Shown here: positions 1-12,183 of the stretch, piece after piece | How the letters are laid out: the number at the start of each line of letters is the position of its first letter | Numbering within the stretch: position 1 is the stretch's first letter | DNA from: Paguma larvata | Taxonomy: Eukaryota; Chordata; Mammalia; Carnivora; Viverridae | Length of the DNA: 64,000 nucleotides | Direction of reading: 5' to 3' | Assembly: GCA_030068075.1 (NCBI GenBank) | Contig: CM057839.1 | Span: forward strand, 19,075,167 to 19,139,166 | Made by a program: the position numbers and the translations under genes | The notes under the pieces: generated by a model | Told to the model about the DNA's origin: nothing | The model's input: only the letters and a program-made list of their open reading frames with translations | The model's database searches: none

Positions 1-212
1 GTTTTTGTTAAAATTTTTAATGTTTATTTTGCAAGAGACACACACACAATGCAAGGGATAATGAGTGAGAGAGAGGGAGACACAGAATCTGAAGCAGGCT
101 CCAACTTAACTGGCAGCACAGAGCCTGATGTGCATCTCAAACTCCTGAACCGCGGGATCATGACCTCAGCCAAAGTCAAACGCTTAGCTGACTGAGCCAC
201 CCAGGTGCCCCC
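1..212 (-). mobile_element. CAN-SINE (felid type), near full length
   Basis: Read on the minus strand, this begins with the tRNA-like head (GGGCACCTGGGTGGCTCAG at its plus-strand right end, about 194-212), passes the A/B-box-like region and a GA-rich middle, and ends in a T-rich stretch (minus-strand A tail) at 1-35. The tail may extend beyond the window start. The head derives from tRNA-Lys, but the copy is an L1-mobilised retroposon and not a tRNA gene. Confidence 0.9.
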
Positions 213-795
213 GCCATTCCCTGTTCTTAGATGTGTAGTTTAAATTTAAGAAATACTCCTATTAAGTAATGAAATCTGAACTGGAGAGGAGTCTAGATAA
301 TTTCATTGATTAAATGACCTACATATGGGGAAAATACACTCTTACTAACTGAAAACATGTTCTAAGAGTGGCAGAGTGTTTAGAGTCTTTAGGTCCCTAC
401 ACCTTCATAGGCACTGTAGCCAGAGCCTGACTTGGGCATACATCTGTTCATTCAGTTTACTTATACATTCTAGGTATGTCATTTGTGATGGACTTTGAAA
501 TAGGCAAAGGGCCTAATTCCCGTATGGCTTTTGTTTATCACAGATGGAATAAGAAAATACGTGATAAAGTGAAGCCTCCACTTAAAATGTTTTTCAGTTG
601 GGAATGCAGTTCTGAGGATCCCATGTAAAATGTATCTACAAATACTGAACTATTAGTTTATCATTCTACAAACATCTTTTTTTTGAACAGCAAAGTATGT
701 GTAGTAACAAAAGCTGTGCTTTTACAATGAATCATTCTTCAGGTCAAGAGACAGCTTGATGTTAGCGCAGGGAATTCTTGGGGCTGTTTGGCATT
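213..795. other. Unique AT-rich DNA, no gene seen
   Basis: No open frame of note, no repeat I recognise and no RNA gene. It separates two minus-strand SINEs. Confidence 0.6.
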
Positions 796-809
796 GTAAG
801 TTTACTTAT

Positions 810-869
<60 letters not shown>

Positions 870-1024
870 CACAAGCAGGGGAGGGACAGAGAGAGAATCC
901 CAAGCAGGCTCTGCACTGTCAGCACAGGACCCCAAGGGGACTGCATCCCACAAACCGTGAGATCATGACCGGAGCCAAAATCCAGAGTCAGATGCTTAAC
1001 TGACTGAGCTGTCCAGGTGCCCCA
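796..1024 (-). mobile_element. CAN-SINE with expanded GA tract
   Basis: Minus-strand SINE with its head at about 1004-1024 and its A tail near 796-812. The normally short CT/GA block has expanded to an almost pure GA run at about 814-863. Three overlapping open frames in this block (RERERE or SLSLSL proteins) are only translations of the microsatellite. Confidence 0.9.
814..863. repeat. (GA)n microsatellite, about 25 units
   Basis: An uninterrupted GA dinucleotide run inside the SINE, likely length-polymorphic between individuals. It arose from the SINE's own CT-rich segment. Confidence 0.95.
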
Positions 1025-1230
1025 TGCACCTAACTTGTACAAGCATTCCTTAATTCAGAAACTGTAGGACTGGAAGGAATTCTGAAAGAAAGTTTTCTAC
1101 TATGAGCAAGATAGAGGCAAAACTCTTATAAATAATTCCCAGTGCTGAAACAGATAACTGCATTAACACATCTGTGTCAAAAAAACATGCAGGTCACGCT
1201 TTTGAGCCTGTTGTGTTTATATTAAAAAAA

Positions 1231-1430
1231 AAAAATTACCAGGGTGCTTGGGTGGCTCAGTTGGTTCGGCGTCTGACTTGATCTCACGGTTCATGAGTTT
1301 AAGCCCTATATCTGGTTCTGTGCTGACAGTTAGGTGCCTGCTTAGATTATGTGTCTCCCTCTCTCTGCCCCTCCCCCAGCTCATTCTGTCCCTTTCTCAA
1401 AAATAAACATTAAAAAAAAAAAAAATTACC
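1231..1430 (+). mobile_element. CAN-SINE with 10-bp target-site duplication
   Basis: Plus-strand copy from the head at about 1241 to an A-run ending at 1425. The duplication AAAAATTACC flanks it at 1231-1240 and 1421-1430, which identifies a retroposition event. The head and first arm are diverged and about 20 bases shorter than in its neighbours. Confidence 0.88.
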
Positions 1431-1540
1431 ACTGGCTCCCAAGCATACCTTTTCTAGAGCTTGTGTCTTAGATGTCTACACTTTTCTTACTAATGTTTTA
1501 CACTGTTTACATGAATCGAGTTTTTAAATAAACATGTATA

Positions 1541-1605
1541 GGGGCACCTGGGTGGCTCAGTCTGTTGAACCACTTAGCTTAATTGGTTAGACTCTGGTGA
1601 TGAAC
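1541..1605 (+). mobile_element. Truncated CAN-SINE head fragment
   Basis: GGGGCACCTGGGTGGCTCAG at 1541-1560 is followed by about 40 diverged bases, then unrelated sequence. The CT block and A tail are missing, so this is a 3'-deleted fragment. Confidence 0.7.
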
Positions 1606-1707
1606 CTAGAATACCGATTTTCCATAAGGTCAAATTCATACCCCATAAATTAAAAAATCAGCTTTTTTCTATACTTTTATTCCATTTTCCAATTAAGTGA
1701 CATTTTA

Positions 1708-1768
<61 letters not shown>

Positions 1769-2230
1769 TATATATAAAAATATTTTCTCAGGCTTTCTTC
1801 CTTGAGCTTCACAAGCCCAGAAGAAAAATTTGAGAAATTTTCATTTCAGGTCTCGCAGGTGAGGAATCGATGCTTAATGAGATTGATGGACTTGACACAG
1901 CCAGGCATTTGCTAGACCAGGTTCTCGGACTTAAAATTGTATTCTCTTTTCTTCTCCCTTCTAGTACATAGCAACTTAAAACTGCGGTCTGATTTTCACA
2001 TTATTTGTTCCTGAAGCGGCAGACATTGCTAACTTTGCTCTCATTGCCAGCCACTTTGCATAGCCATTTGCAAAGTTGCTGTGCCTCTCACACCATGCTC
2101 CAGAGAATTGCAGTGCTTTGTTCATCCCCTCCCTCATGATGGTCTTATATTGCACTGGTTTAAATAATGCAACCAAGTTCCTTCACCATCTTTACTTATG
2201 GCACGTAATCAGGATTAAGAATCAAAGTTC
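1606..2230. other. Unique DNA with a long TA microsatellite
   Basis: Apart from the TA run this stretch holds no recognisable gene or repeat. Two short opposing open frames at 1976-2267 have no recognisable domain and are judged chance frames. Confidence 0.55.
1713..1762. repeat. (TA)n microsatellite
   Basis: About 24 TA units with interrupted TATATAAAATAT-like flanks on both sides. It can form hairpins and is expected to vary in length. Confidence 0.95.
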
Positions 2231-2231
2231 T

Positions 2232-2428
2232 GGGGCATCTGGGTGGCTCAGTCGGTTAAACATCTGACTTCGGCTCTGGTCATGATTTCATGGTTCATGG
2301 GTTCAAATCCAGTGCTGGACTCTATGCTGACAGCTCAGAGCCTGGAAACTGCTTCAGATTCTGGCTCCCTCTCTCTGCCCCTCCTCCACTCAACACAGTC
2401 TCTCTCAAAAATAAATAATAATCATGTA
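2232..2428 (+). mobile_element. CAN-SINE
   Basis: Complete plus-strand copy: head GGGGCATCTGGGTGGCTCAG, the TCATGATTTCATGG box, a CTCTCTGCCCCTCC block and the tail CTCAAAAATAAATAATAATC. The 62-aa open frame across it is SINE-derived and not a gene. Confidence 0.9.
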
Positions 2429-3270
2429 TAGACCTATTTTTTTCTCAACATTCTTGGGAGGATTGACAAATTCTTATTTCATGTGCGTTGACTACTTCAG
2501 TACCATAGTTATAAAATGGATTTTGAACCTATAGGGCAGCTTTATTTGAAAGTTTTGGGTCACTGACAGTGTAGAAGACATGTTATATTATTGCCTAGGA
2601 AACAAATGTGCCAAAGGAATCATTTCCACGTTATGTGCCTTTCTGGAATTTGAGGCACTGACCTGTCTTTATAAATCAAATTTAATTCTATTCCCAGGGT
2701 CATAGAAACATACCCTAAGACATGTGTGTAGACAGAAATATAGTTTAAGTTCTACTTCCATATCTAGAATATTTAAAATATTTAAAAAATCTAAAGTAGA
2801 AATATATTACAGTACACCAAGCACAGTCATGAATGCAGTATTTTAACTTCCAAAATTACCATACACAACTTAAGCCATAAAATTTCCTATTATAGATTGC
2901 TTGTATTGGCCATTTATGATAAATGCTACTTCAAACACAGGTATATTTAAATAATGGCATTTCTTTTATTGCTGTCATATTATGTTCTGCCCCAAATTGG
3001 TTTTGTAAAAGCCAGTCATAATTTTGTATCTGAGAACTACATCTTTACAAAGATAAGGGATTTTAAGAAAGTTTTGCTTAAATTTTTGATCACTGATCTA
3101 AATTCACAATTGTTACTGAATGCTTAAATGCAGAATTATTGGTCCACTGACTAAGCTTATTTGTTTTTACTGAAAGATCTGGGTCAAAAACATATATCCT
3201 TTTTTACCAAAAGCATGGAGATGAAAGTTAATTAAAAGTTAACTTGGTGAAACCTACCATTCAAAGAAAA
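2429..3270. other. Unique AT-rich DNA, no gene seen
   Basis: No recognisable coding, RNA or repeat signature. Confidence 0.5.
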
Positions 3271-4489
3271 TATAATAGCAGTGCTTCTTAAACTCTTCCA
3301 AAAACAAAAAAAAATATAAGTTAACCACTTCCAAATTCATTTTTGCAAGTCCAGCATTATCCTGATAATAAAACCAGAGGACACCACAAGAAAAAATTCC
3401 AGGCCAAAATCCAGGATGAACACAGATGCAAAAAACCTCAACAAAAAGTAACAGACTGATTTCAATATTAAAAGGATTATGTATCTTGCTCAAGAGGGAT
3501 TTATTACAGTATCTGCAACCAAAATGATATACTGCATTAATAAAATGAAAATCATGACAATAGATACAGGAAAAACATTTGACAAAATTCAACTTTCATT
3601 TCTGATAACTCTCAACATAGTGGGTATAGAGAGAACATGCCTCAATAATAAAGGTCATATATGACAAGCCCACAGCTAACACTATACTCAACATTCAGCT
3701 TTAAGATCAGAAGACAAAGATGCTCACAATCACCAGTTTTAATCAGCAGAGTATTAGAGGTCCTAGCCATATCATTAGCAAGAAATAAAAAGCATCCAAA
3801 TTGGAAAGAAAGAAGTAAAATTATCACCATATACAGATGACATGATGTTGCATAGAAAACCCTAAGGACTCCACCCAAAACTGTTAGAAACAATGAATTC
3901 AGTAAAGTTTTAGGATACAAAGTCACTATACACAAAGTCTGTTGCATTTCTGTATGCTAATACAAGGAAAATAATCCTATTTAACAAATGCGTCCAAAAG
4001 AATAGCTAGGAATAAATTTAACCCAAGAGGTGAAAGACTTGTATAATGAAAACCCTAAAACATTAAGAAATTGAAGATAACAGCAACAAATGGAAATTAC
4101 ATGCTCATGAACTGAATGCATACTATTAAAATGTTCACACCATCTAAATCAATCTACAGATTTAATATAATGTAATCCCTCAACATTCCAACATTTTTCA
4201 GAAATAAAACAATCCTAAAATTTTTATGGAACCACAAAATACCCCAAGTATCCACAGCAATCTTGACAAAATAACGAATCTGAAAACAGCATACTTCCTG
4301 ATTTCAAATTATACTACAAAGCTACAGTGATCAAAAGAGTATGGTACTAGCATATAAACAGAGATCAACGAAACACAATAGAGGGCCCAGAAGTAAACCT
4401 AAGCATACATATCTAATTTATGACAAAGTAGCCAAGAATGTACAATGGGGAAAGGACAGTCTCTTCAATAAGTGGCATGGAAGGAGAGG

Positions 4490-4688
4490 TGCACCTGGGT
4501 GGCTCAGTTGGTTAAGCATCCGACTTTGGGTTAGGTCATGATCTCTCCTGGCTTGTGAGTTCAAGCCTTGTATCGGGCTCTGTGCCAACAAGTTCAGAAC
4601 CTGAGGCCTGCTTTGGATTCTGTGTCTCCCTCTCTCTGCCCCGTCCCTGCTCATACTGTCTCTCTCCCCCTAAAATAAACATTAAAAA
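4490..4688 (+). mobile_element. CAN-SINE inserted in the L1
   Basis: Full plus-strand SINE with head GTGCACCTGGGTGGCTCAG and tail CCTAAAATAAACATTAAAAA. L1 ORF2 sequence continues on both sides around a short TGGCAT-like repeated target, so the SINE is younger than the L1. Confidence 0.9.
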
Positions 4689-5654
4689 ATGGCATTGGAA
4701 AACTGGACAACTACATGGAAAACAATGAAACTTCACCTCCCCTTCTTGTGCCATATACAAAAGCCAGCTCAAAATGGATTAAAGACTTGAAAGTAAGACA
4801 TAAAACAAAATTTGTAGAAGAAAACATAGGCCATAAATTTTTTGACGTCAGTCTTGACCATGTGGATCTGACACCAAAGGCAACAAAAGCTATAGCAAAA
4901 AAGTGGAAGTACATCAAGCTAAGAAGCTCCTGCACAACTACAAAAATCATCAACAAAACGAGAAGGCTTGCTATGAATGGGAAAATATTTGTAAGTCATA
5001 TGTAAGAGGCTAATATCCAAGATATATGAAGAACTCCTGCAACTAATAAAAAACAATTGCATTAAAAACTCAAAGATCTGGACATTTTTCCTAAGACAAA
5101 ATACATATAGCCAACAGGTAAATAAAAAGGTACTCAACATCACTAATCGCAGAAACACAAATTAAAACCACAAGGAGATATCACCTCACACCTGTTAGAA
5201 TGGCAATTTCCAAAAAGCTCAGAAATAATCAAGGTTAGCTAGGATGTGGGGGAAAAATCACCCTTATACACTCTTGATGGGAATGGAAATTTGCGCAACC
5301 ACTACCTCAACAGTAGGAGGGTTCCTTAATCTAAAATTAGAAATACCATATGATCCAGCAATTCCATTTCTGGATACTTATGCAAAGAAAATGAAAACGC
5401 AACTTCAAAATGATATATGCACTCTATGTTTATTACAGCATTATTTACAATAGCCAAATTATGTACATAGCATAACGTGTCCACTAATGGATGAAGGATA
5501 AAGAAAATGTGACACACACACACACAATATTCAGCCATAAAAAGGAAATCTTTCCATTTGTTCCAATATGGATGGACCTTGAAGGCATTACACTAAGTGA
5601 ATTAAATCAGAGAAAACGATGAACACCATACTAATTTCATGTATGTGAAATCTT

Positions 5655-5705
5655 TATTTGAAAAAACAAAAAAACAAAAAAACAAAAACAAAAAAACAAA
5701 AAAAC
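5655..5705 (+). repeat. (CAAAAAA)n-type simple repeat in the L1 tail
   Basis: Repeating AAAAAAC units lie within the degraded 3' end of the L1. Confidence 0.85.
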
Positions 5706-5790
5706 TCACTCCAGGAACAGATCAGTGGTTGCCAGAGGTGGGGTTGGGCGAAATGAATGAAAAGGATAGAAATGTATTAATTTCAAGAAG

Positions 5791-7690
5791 GTAAAGAAGA
5801 ATATAAAAGGAAATAATCCTACACAGTGAAGTAAAAACAGATGATCTTTAGTGATAGGAGACTGTGACAAATTTCTGGAATAGGTTTTCTAGAAGCTTAT
5901 GAAGGATGAGTTTCACTGCGTTGATAGAGTTATAGTTTCATTTTCCCAGAAAGTAGACTGAAGCTAAGATTAGGCATTTTGAAAGTTTCTTAAGGAGTAC
6001 TCTTTGGATCATCTGAGGATGGAAGGCAAGAACGCAGGTTTGGAGAGAGAAACTGGACTCCTGATACAATGGCCTCTGCTGATTCCAAGTAAAGTCTGCA
6101 ATCATTGTACAGCTTCAGGGTCTATCCCTTATTGGGGCAATCAAATGGGCTTTTATAACTCAACCAGTCATTGAATGCAGACTGTTTGATAAGGGTCCTA
6201 ACCCTTAAACAATGGGGCTGTCTCCCTTTGAGGGGAATTCCTATAGGGGGTTGATAAGTGAGGGTTAAGAGCTGGCACTACTGCCAGCAAAAGCCTGGGA
6301 AATTGATCTTTTAGTTCTGAAGGGTAATGGAGCAGGGTCCACTATAGTGGCCCCTTGTACTATTAAAATGAATCTGAGTGGTCCAAGTCATGAGAGAAGT
6401 TGGGAATAACTGTGGACTTTTCTCAAAGGAAAACTTTAAGAGGAAGACTAAGGTCTTTAGTTTTCATCATCCTTCAGTTCTTGAAGGTGCATCTGCTATC
6501 CATCTTCAATCTACCATATTATCCATTTTAGATCCCCTCAACTCTCAGTTTATACATTTCCCCATCCAAATGACTTACTTGGCACAATAAAGCAAATCGT
6601 CATTCCTAAAGGATTTGAGCTTCCTCACCATAACTATCAATCCGTGGCTGTTGCATTTGTCTCTTTACCCTTAGGCTGGAACCAGTGAGTACTAAGAAAT
6701 ACCCAGTTGGATCATTTGATTCTGAACACATTCCTCTCTTACTCCATGTCTAACATCAGCCCTACACCTTTTTGTGAATTACCCTTATGAGAATGACAAT
6801 TCCTTTTCTTGCTTTCTATTTTCTTAAACATAAGGAGTTCAAAGTACCCAGAAGGCAGGTTAAAATCCAATGGCAACATTGCTAGGTCTCTTAATGGAAG
6901 TATTTCCCTTTGAGAAAATAGAATCTCTAAACCTGCAGAGTACAGAGCCATGGGGGAAAGCAATTCCCCAAGTGAGTTACTGGAAGTGGTGTTGAGACCT
7001 TTCCTACTTCCACCTCTTGGTTCTTGGACCTATGTAGTTCATCTGTTGGGAGTTTAACCTCACAAGACTATTGATTTAGGAAGTATATTAGCTCCTGAAA
7101 AAAAGGTGTCAGTCTCTTCACAGGATATCCTCTCCAGACTATCACCTAAGCATGTCATCAGCTGATTTATCATTCCAGCACATCAGCAACTTCTACCAAG
7201 TGAAATTCTTATTATGCACATTGAGACCAATACTTAGGAATTCAAAATTTCCTTCATAAATCCCTGGACTCTATATGCCATTCTTTCTAGTATTCCGCTC
7301 TGCAAATTATAGCTACCTTGGCCTCCTTAAATCACTATCTCATTCTCTTCAACTCAGCACCACCACAAGATGCTAAGGTACTACAGCCCTGCATGGTCTC
7401 AACCATTATCTCCAAGTAGCAAGCTGAGGCAACTGTAGGGCCTACCTCTTCATATTCCTCATCTAAGGCCTTCAAGTTCTGCTTTGCCTGGTCCACCATT
7501 GTCTGAAGTCATGATTTCATATATTTTGTCTAGTTCCTTAGTTGTTATAGAAGCTAATTAGGTCTGTATTATGTATTATGTCTAAAAGCTATAATGTAGA
7601 CAGTATAAATATAATCATCTATCACTGAAAGTCATCAAATGCCAAGGCACGAATTTAAGGATTTGGAAATCCTTTACAAAAGTCATAAAA
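5791..7690. other. Old or unique DNA, no gene seen
   Basis: No coding signature. Parts such as 6080-6600 feel like a very old LTR or internal ERV sequence, but I could not place them in a family. The open frames at 6378-6590 and 6739-6963 lack recognisable domains. Confidence 0.45.
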
Positions 7691-8760
7691 CATTAGGAGC
7701 CTTAAGAAAGACCTACATCAGAGGAGGAATACACAAGGTTCAATACAGAAAGACTCAAAATTGTAAAGATATCAAACCTCTCCAAATTAATCTATGATCT
7801 TAATGCAATGTGATTTAAAATGCTAGTAATTTTTATCATGAGTTTTGAGAAAATCATTCTAAAATGTCAAGATGTAAAGGGCAAAGTATATCTAAGACAC
7901 TCTTGAAGAATAATAAGGAATAAAGATTGAGTCTCTCAGAAACCAAGAAGTATTTTAAAGCTACTACTTGAATAAATACAGAATTTAGGAATAAAGATTT
8001 AGTCTCTCAGAAACCAAGAAATATTTCAAAGCTACTTGAATAAATACAGAATTAAATCAGCGAATATCAAAAAGGCCAATGGAATAGAATAGACCCACAC
8101 ATATATGGATACTTGATTTATGACAAGAATGGTATTGGATGATATTAAAGGAAAGATGCTTTTTATTAAAAGGTTCTGGATGAACTGAATTCCCTTGAAT
8201 AAATGAAATTTGACCTTTATTCTCATACTGTAAACAAAAACCCATTTCATGTTGACTGTAGGTATAAAATAACAAAGGTCTAACATTAAAGCCTTTAGAA
8301 CATAATAAAAAGTATCTTTATGAACTTGGGATAAGTAAACAGCGCACAAAAGCTTTGAATATAAAAAACCTTAAGTTGGATATTATTTTTATCACGTGGC
8401 CCATTAAAGGAGTGGAAAAAAAAGCTCCATACAAGAAAATGCTTCAAGAAATAGAACCTACAAATGGTCTATATCCAGAAAATATAAGTAACTGCTATGC
8501 ATCAGAATTGAAAAGACAACCAAAGTTGACAAAAGACAAAGAATTGCCAAAAGTTGGCATCCAAACATTAAATATTGTCTAAAAACTAATCAACTATTAA
8601 TGGAAAAATATAAATATGACAATGAGATATTCTAATAGCAATAGGACTACATTCAACATGGTTGTACCTCAAGACTAATGTTGAATAAAAGAAGTCAGAC
8701 ATAAGTACAAATATTGCAGGACTCCATTCATAAAGTTAAAATAGGCAGTTGCCCAGGGGG
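7691..8760 (+). mobile_element. Ancient L1M-type ORF2 relic
   Basis: Fragments typical of L1 ORF2 are visible in plus orientation, for example the segment around 7770-7860 (ATCAAACCTCTCC, TTAATGCAATG) and the C-terminal stretch at 8070-8540. Divergence is greater than in the flanking L1s and no frame exceeds about 75 codons. It contains a tandem duplication at 7919-8056. Confidence 0.65.
7919..8056 (+). repeat. Tandem duplication, period about 71 bp
   Basis: The block starting AATAAAGATTGAGTCTCTCA recurs 71 bp later as AATAAAGATTTAGTCTCTCA. The copies differ by a few substitutions and a 3-base indel, and both end in ACTTGAATAAATACAGAATT. Confidence 0.92.
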
Positions 8761-8765
8761 TATTG

Positions 8766-8873
8766 CTTTTAAAGGTTTTATTTTTAAGCAATCTCTTCCT
8801 CAGCATGGGGCTTGAACCTACAATCCCAAGATCAAGAGTCTCATGATCTATTGACTCAACCAGCAAGGTACTC
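8766..8873 (-). mobile_element. Older carnivore SINE lacking the CT block
   Basis: The minus-strand pattern GGGGCTTGAACC, CAAGATCAAGAGTC and the tRNA-like end near 8860-8873 match the short, older CAN-SINE type. It has a T-rich left end but no GA-rich segment. Confidence 0.65.
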
Positions 8874-9480
8874 TTTTCTGTTTTAGAAATTGAAATGAGC
8901 TTTAAGTTGTATGGGATAGGAAATGTAACTAGAAGTCATCACAAGGCAAACTTTGTGTTTACAATTTTTTTTTTTTTGAGGCACGGATGGTCAAGATATT
9001 AGAAATAGACTTACTTCAAGATCACCCATTGAATAGTCTAGTTACTGATTTATGTATTTCATGGGTCTATTATACTTCAGTTAGAATTTTAAAAAGGTGG
9101 AAGACCAAGAAGAGGAACTTAACGAGAAAGTTGGCCACACCTAAAAGATTTAAACCCAAAGTATTTACAAATTTGTTTGCAGAAGAAATTTTAAAATGCC
9201 TGTAAAATTCTCAGTGTGTTAGACGTCAGGAGAAGCTCCCAAATACTTGAAGACTGAAGACGACTACAAGGTCAGCTCCAAAGAAAGTTGAGACCTGTAT
9301 CTTTAATCAACTTTGGATTGTAGAAGATGAACAGAATAACCTCAAATTTCTAAGGGAAAATTACATTCAACCTGGAATTCTACAATGTAATAAACTGTCC
9401 CATTATAGATGCAAAATACATCTCCACAAATGATAGCACCTGCAACAAAGCAATGAAACCCTGGGATGATAGTCGTTTAG
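8874..9480. other. Mostly unclassified; possibly more L1 relic
   Basis: A T-run lies at 8967-8978. The stretch near 9050-9090 (GGGTCTATTATACTTCAGTTA) resembles an L1 3' end but is too degraded to assign. No gene is seen. Confidence 0.4.
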
Positions 9481-9870
9481 GTTTGTGTCTTATATCATTT
9501 GGGCTACTACAGCAGAATGTCCTGGACTGAGTGGCTTATCAACAACAAAAACTTGTTTTCCCCAGTTCTGGAGTCTGGGAAGTCTAAAATCAAGGTACCA
9601 GAAGATTCAGAGACTGGTGAGAGCCCACTTCCTGATTTATTGATAGCTATCTTTTCATTATAACTTCACGTGGCAGAACACGGAAAGGGCTCTAAGGAAT
9701 CTATTTTATAAGGAAGGGCACTAATTGCATTTCTGAGGATGGACCTAATCGATTTCCAAAGGCCCAACTTGAAACTACCATCTCAGTGGTGTGTGTGTGT
9801 GGGGGGGGGGAAGGTTTTAACATCTGAATTTGAGGGGGGACACAAATATTCAGTCTGTAGCACTTTAAAA
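9481..9870 (+). repeat. Ancient mammalian interspersed repeat, family unassigned
   Basis: Recognisable phrases such as GGCTTATCAACAACA, CCCAGTTCTGGAGTCTGGGA and GGGACACAAATATTCAGTC occur in the order seen in a common mammal-wide repeat, probably an LTR or DNA-transposon fossil. I recognise the pattern but cannot name the family with confidence. A GT run followed by ten Gs (9790-9811) interrupts it. Confidence 0.5.
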
Positions 9871-10435
9871 GTAGTTCTGTTAGGACTGAAATTCAGTGTC
9901 TCCAGAATGGTTACTTAAAGAAATGGGCTAGTAGACATGTTATTGAAAGTGGAAGAAAAAAACAGAAGATGGAAGATCTCATCATATATACAATGAATGC
10001 TTTTTTATCACATGATAAAATAGAAAATTAGAAAATTTAAGAAAAGCACATTGAAACAAAAAAAACCAAATGCAAGTATTGTAAAGTCAAGGTGTACATA
10101 AGAGCCAAAGTAAAATCTGTCATTATTTGAAACAATGGAATATAATTTGCTCTTGATGTTAGAAACATTTTCCTAATGTGAACCTTAGAGAAACTAAAAT
10201 AAAGTGCTTTTATTAAAAGTATTTGGTCAGATTCATGTGAATTCTTATTTTCAACCTTTACAAATTATCTGTGGACCCAAAACTAAATATGTAATTATTC
10301 TTAAAGAAAAAAAATTTACCTTGAGAAAAGTATAGGCTACGAATATTAAAAAATGAAGTGGGGAATGGTGAGGAGATGTGGAGCTGTTACAGATATGTTA
10401 ATATTCATATCCAGTGACTAATCAAGAGAGAGAAT
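9871..10435. other. Unique AT-rich DNA, no gene seen
   Basis: No recognisable gene or repeat. Confidence 0.5.
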
Positions 10436-11986
10436 GAGGGGAAAGCGTCCAAAGTGGTAGTGTAGGAAGACTCTGAACTCACCTCCTCCATGGACACACT
10501 GAATTTACAATCACATATTTAGCAATTCCTCCTGAGAAGGACTGACTGAATAGCTGACTGCACAACAAAGATAGAGGGACCGACCACAGAGGACAGCAGG
10601 TCAGACACGAGACTCGGTAATGACAGGACCACCACCTTCAATAGTGCCAACTGTAGTGATAGCACAGAGAGACCACGTGTAGGTTTGCTTAACCTGGGGC
10701 ACAGGGGGGAAAAAAAAAAACTATGATTTAAAGGGCAACTAGAATAAAGTGAACTAATTCTAGAGTATCTGCCAATGACAGGGGAACTGCCAGAACATTC
10801 TCCAGGGTTGGAGGTGCTAGTAAGCGGCACTGTTTAGATCCCCCTGGGCATCTTGGCAACCATTACCCCAAAGCAGGTCCTCCCACCCATGTCCACTCAA
10901 AGTCCAGCCATCTTACCACAGAGGCTCTAGTGTGACATGCATCACAACACTCCCGAACCATGCCCATTGAGCTTCAGCTATTTTAGCAAGACAGTAGAGA
11001 CACAAAGTGCCTGTGATAACTCAGGCCTGTACCCACTTTTAGTTCCAAGTGACTAGCCAGGATGACCTTGCAGAGAGCTCACACCTGCTTCAGCTCCAGC
11101 TGTCTTGCTATGGTACCCCCTGTGCAGAGTACCCCACAACCCCTCCAGCCCGTGCCCACTTCAGCTCTAGCCATCCTGCCAGGGATCTAACCAAAAAGAG
11201 GATAAAGCAATTGTAAATACCTATGCATTCAACACAGAAGCACATAAATTATATAAAGCAAATATTAAAGACATAAAGGGAGAAGTTGATAGTAATACAA
11301 TAAAAGTAGACTTTAATACCCCACTTACATCAATGATAGATCATTCAGGCAGGAAATCAATAAGGTAACAGTGGCTTTGAATGAAATATTAGCCCAGATG
11401 GACTTAACAGATATTTATAGAACATTTCACCCACAAACAATATATTCTTTAAGTACATAGGGAACATTCCCCAACAGAAATCACATGTTAGGCCACAAAA
11501 AAAAGTCTCCATAAATTTAAGACTGAAATGTATCAGGCATCTTTTCTGACCACAACTGTATGAAACTAGATGTTATAAGGAAAAATGAAGTGGAAAAAAC
11601 AGGCTAAGCATGCAACTAAATAACGAATGGGTCACAGAAATCAAAGAGGAAATAAAATACATGGAGACAAAAAGGAAAAAAATGACCTAACATCTTTGAG
11701 ACACAAGGAAGTTTTAAGATGGAAGTTTATGGTGCTAAGGCTTACTTCAAGAAACAAAAATTTCACAAAACGATCTAACCATACCTCTAAAGGAACTAGA
11801 AAAGAACAAAGTCCAAAGGTAGTAGAAGGAAGGAAATAAAGATCAAAGCAGGAATAACTGAAATAGGGGCTAAAAACAAAACAAACACAAAGGATGAATG
11901 AAATCAAGAGCTGGTTCTTTGAAAAAAATAATCAAAATGGATTAACCTTTAACCAGACTCATCAAGGAAAAAAAAAACACCTCTGA

Positions 11987-12172
11987 GGGGCACCTGGGTG
12001 GCTCTTTCAAACATCCACTCTTGATTTCAGCTCAGGTCATGATCTCACAGTTCCTGAGTTCAAGCCTAGCATCAGTCTCTGTATTGATAATGTGGAGTCT
12101 GCTTGGGATTCTCTATCTCCCTCTCTCTGCCCCTCCCCACTCACATTCTCTCAAAAATAAACCTTCAAAAGT
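11987..12172 (+). mobile_element. CAN-SINE in L1
   Basis: Head GGGGCACCTGGGTGGCTC, lacking about 15 bases after the A-box-like start, then TCATGATCTCACAG, the CT block and an A-rich tail. It lies 12 bases before a second SINE. Confidence 0.88.
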
Positions 12173-12183
12173 ATTTAAAAAAT

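Larger units (their letters stand above)
3271..5790 (+). mobile_element. LINE-1 3' half (ORF2 from RT domain to 3' end), degraded
   Basis: A plus-strand L1 relic starts within the ORF2 reverse-transcriptase region and runs through the ORF2 C-terminus into the 3' end. Visible marks are the RT active-site stretch (Y-T-D-D-like codons at about 3831-3842), the FYTPTRMAKI-like and DPAIPFL-like C-terminal segments at about 5185-5380, and the tail near 5650-5790. Stops and frameshifts are frequent; the longest in-frame pieces are about 60-100 codons (4715-5005 is ORF2 C-terminal). The 5' half is absent, as in most genomic L1 copies. A SINE at 4490-4688 interrupts it. The minus-strand 112-aa frame at 3254-3592 is only a shadow of this L1. 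Confidence 0.88.

Noticed and set aside
756..1042. Three overlapping open frames of 60-78 codons on both strands
   Set aside because: They are translations of the GA microsatellite and SINE (RERERE, SLSLSL); not proteins.
3254..3592. 112-aa minus-strand frame
   Set aside because: Antisense shadow of plus-strand L1 ORF2 sequence, with no domain of its own.
5984..7500. Possible old ERV internal region
   Set aside because: No primer site, LTR ends or protein motif could be supported; left as unclassified DNA.
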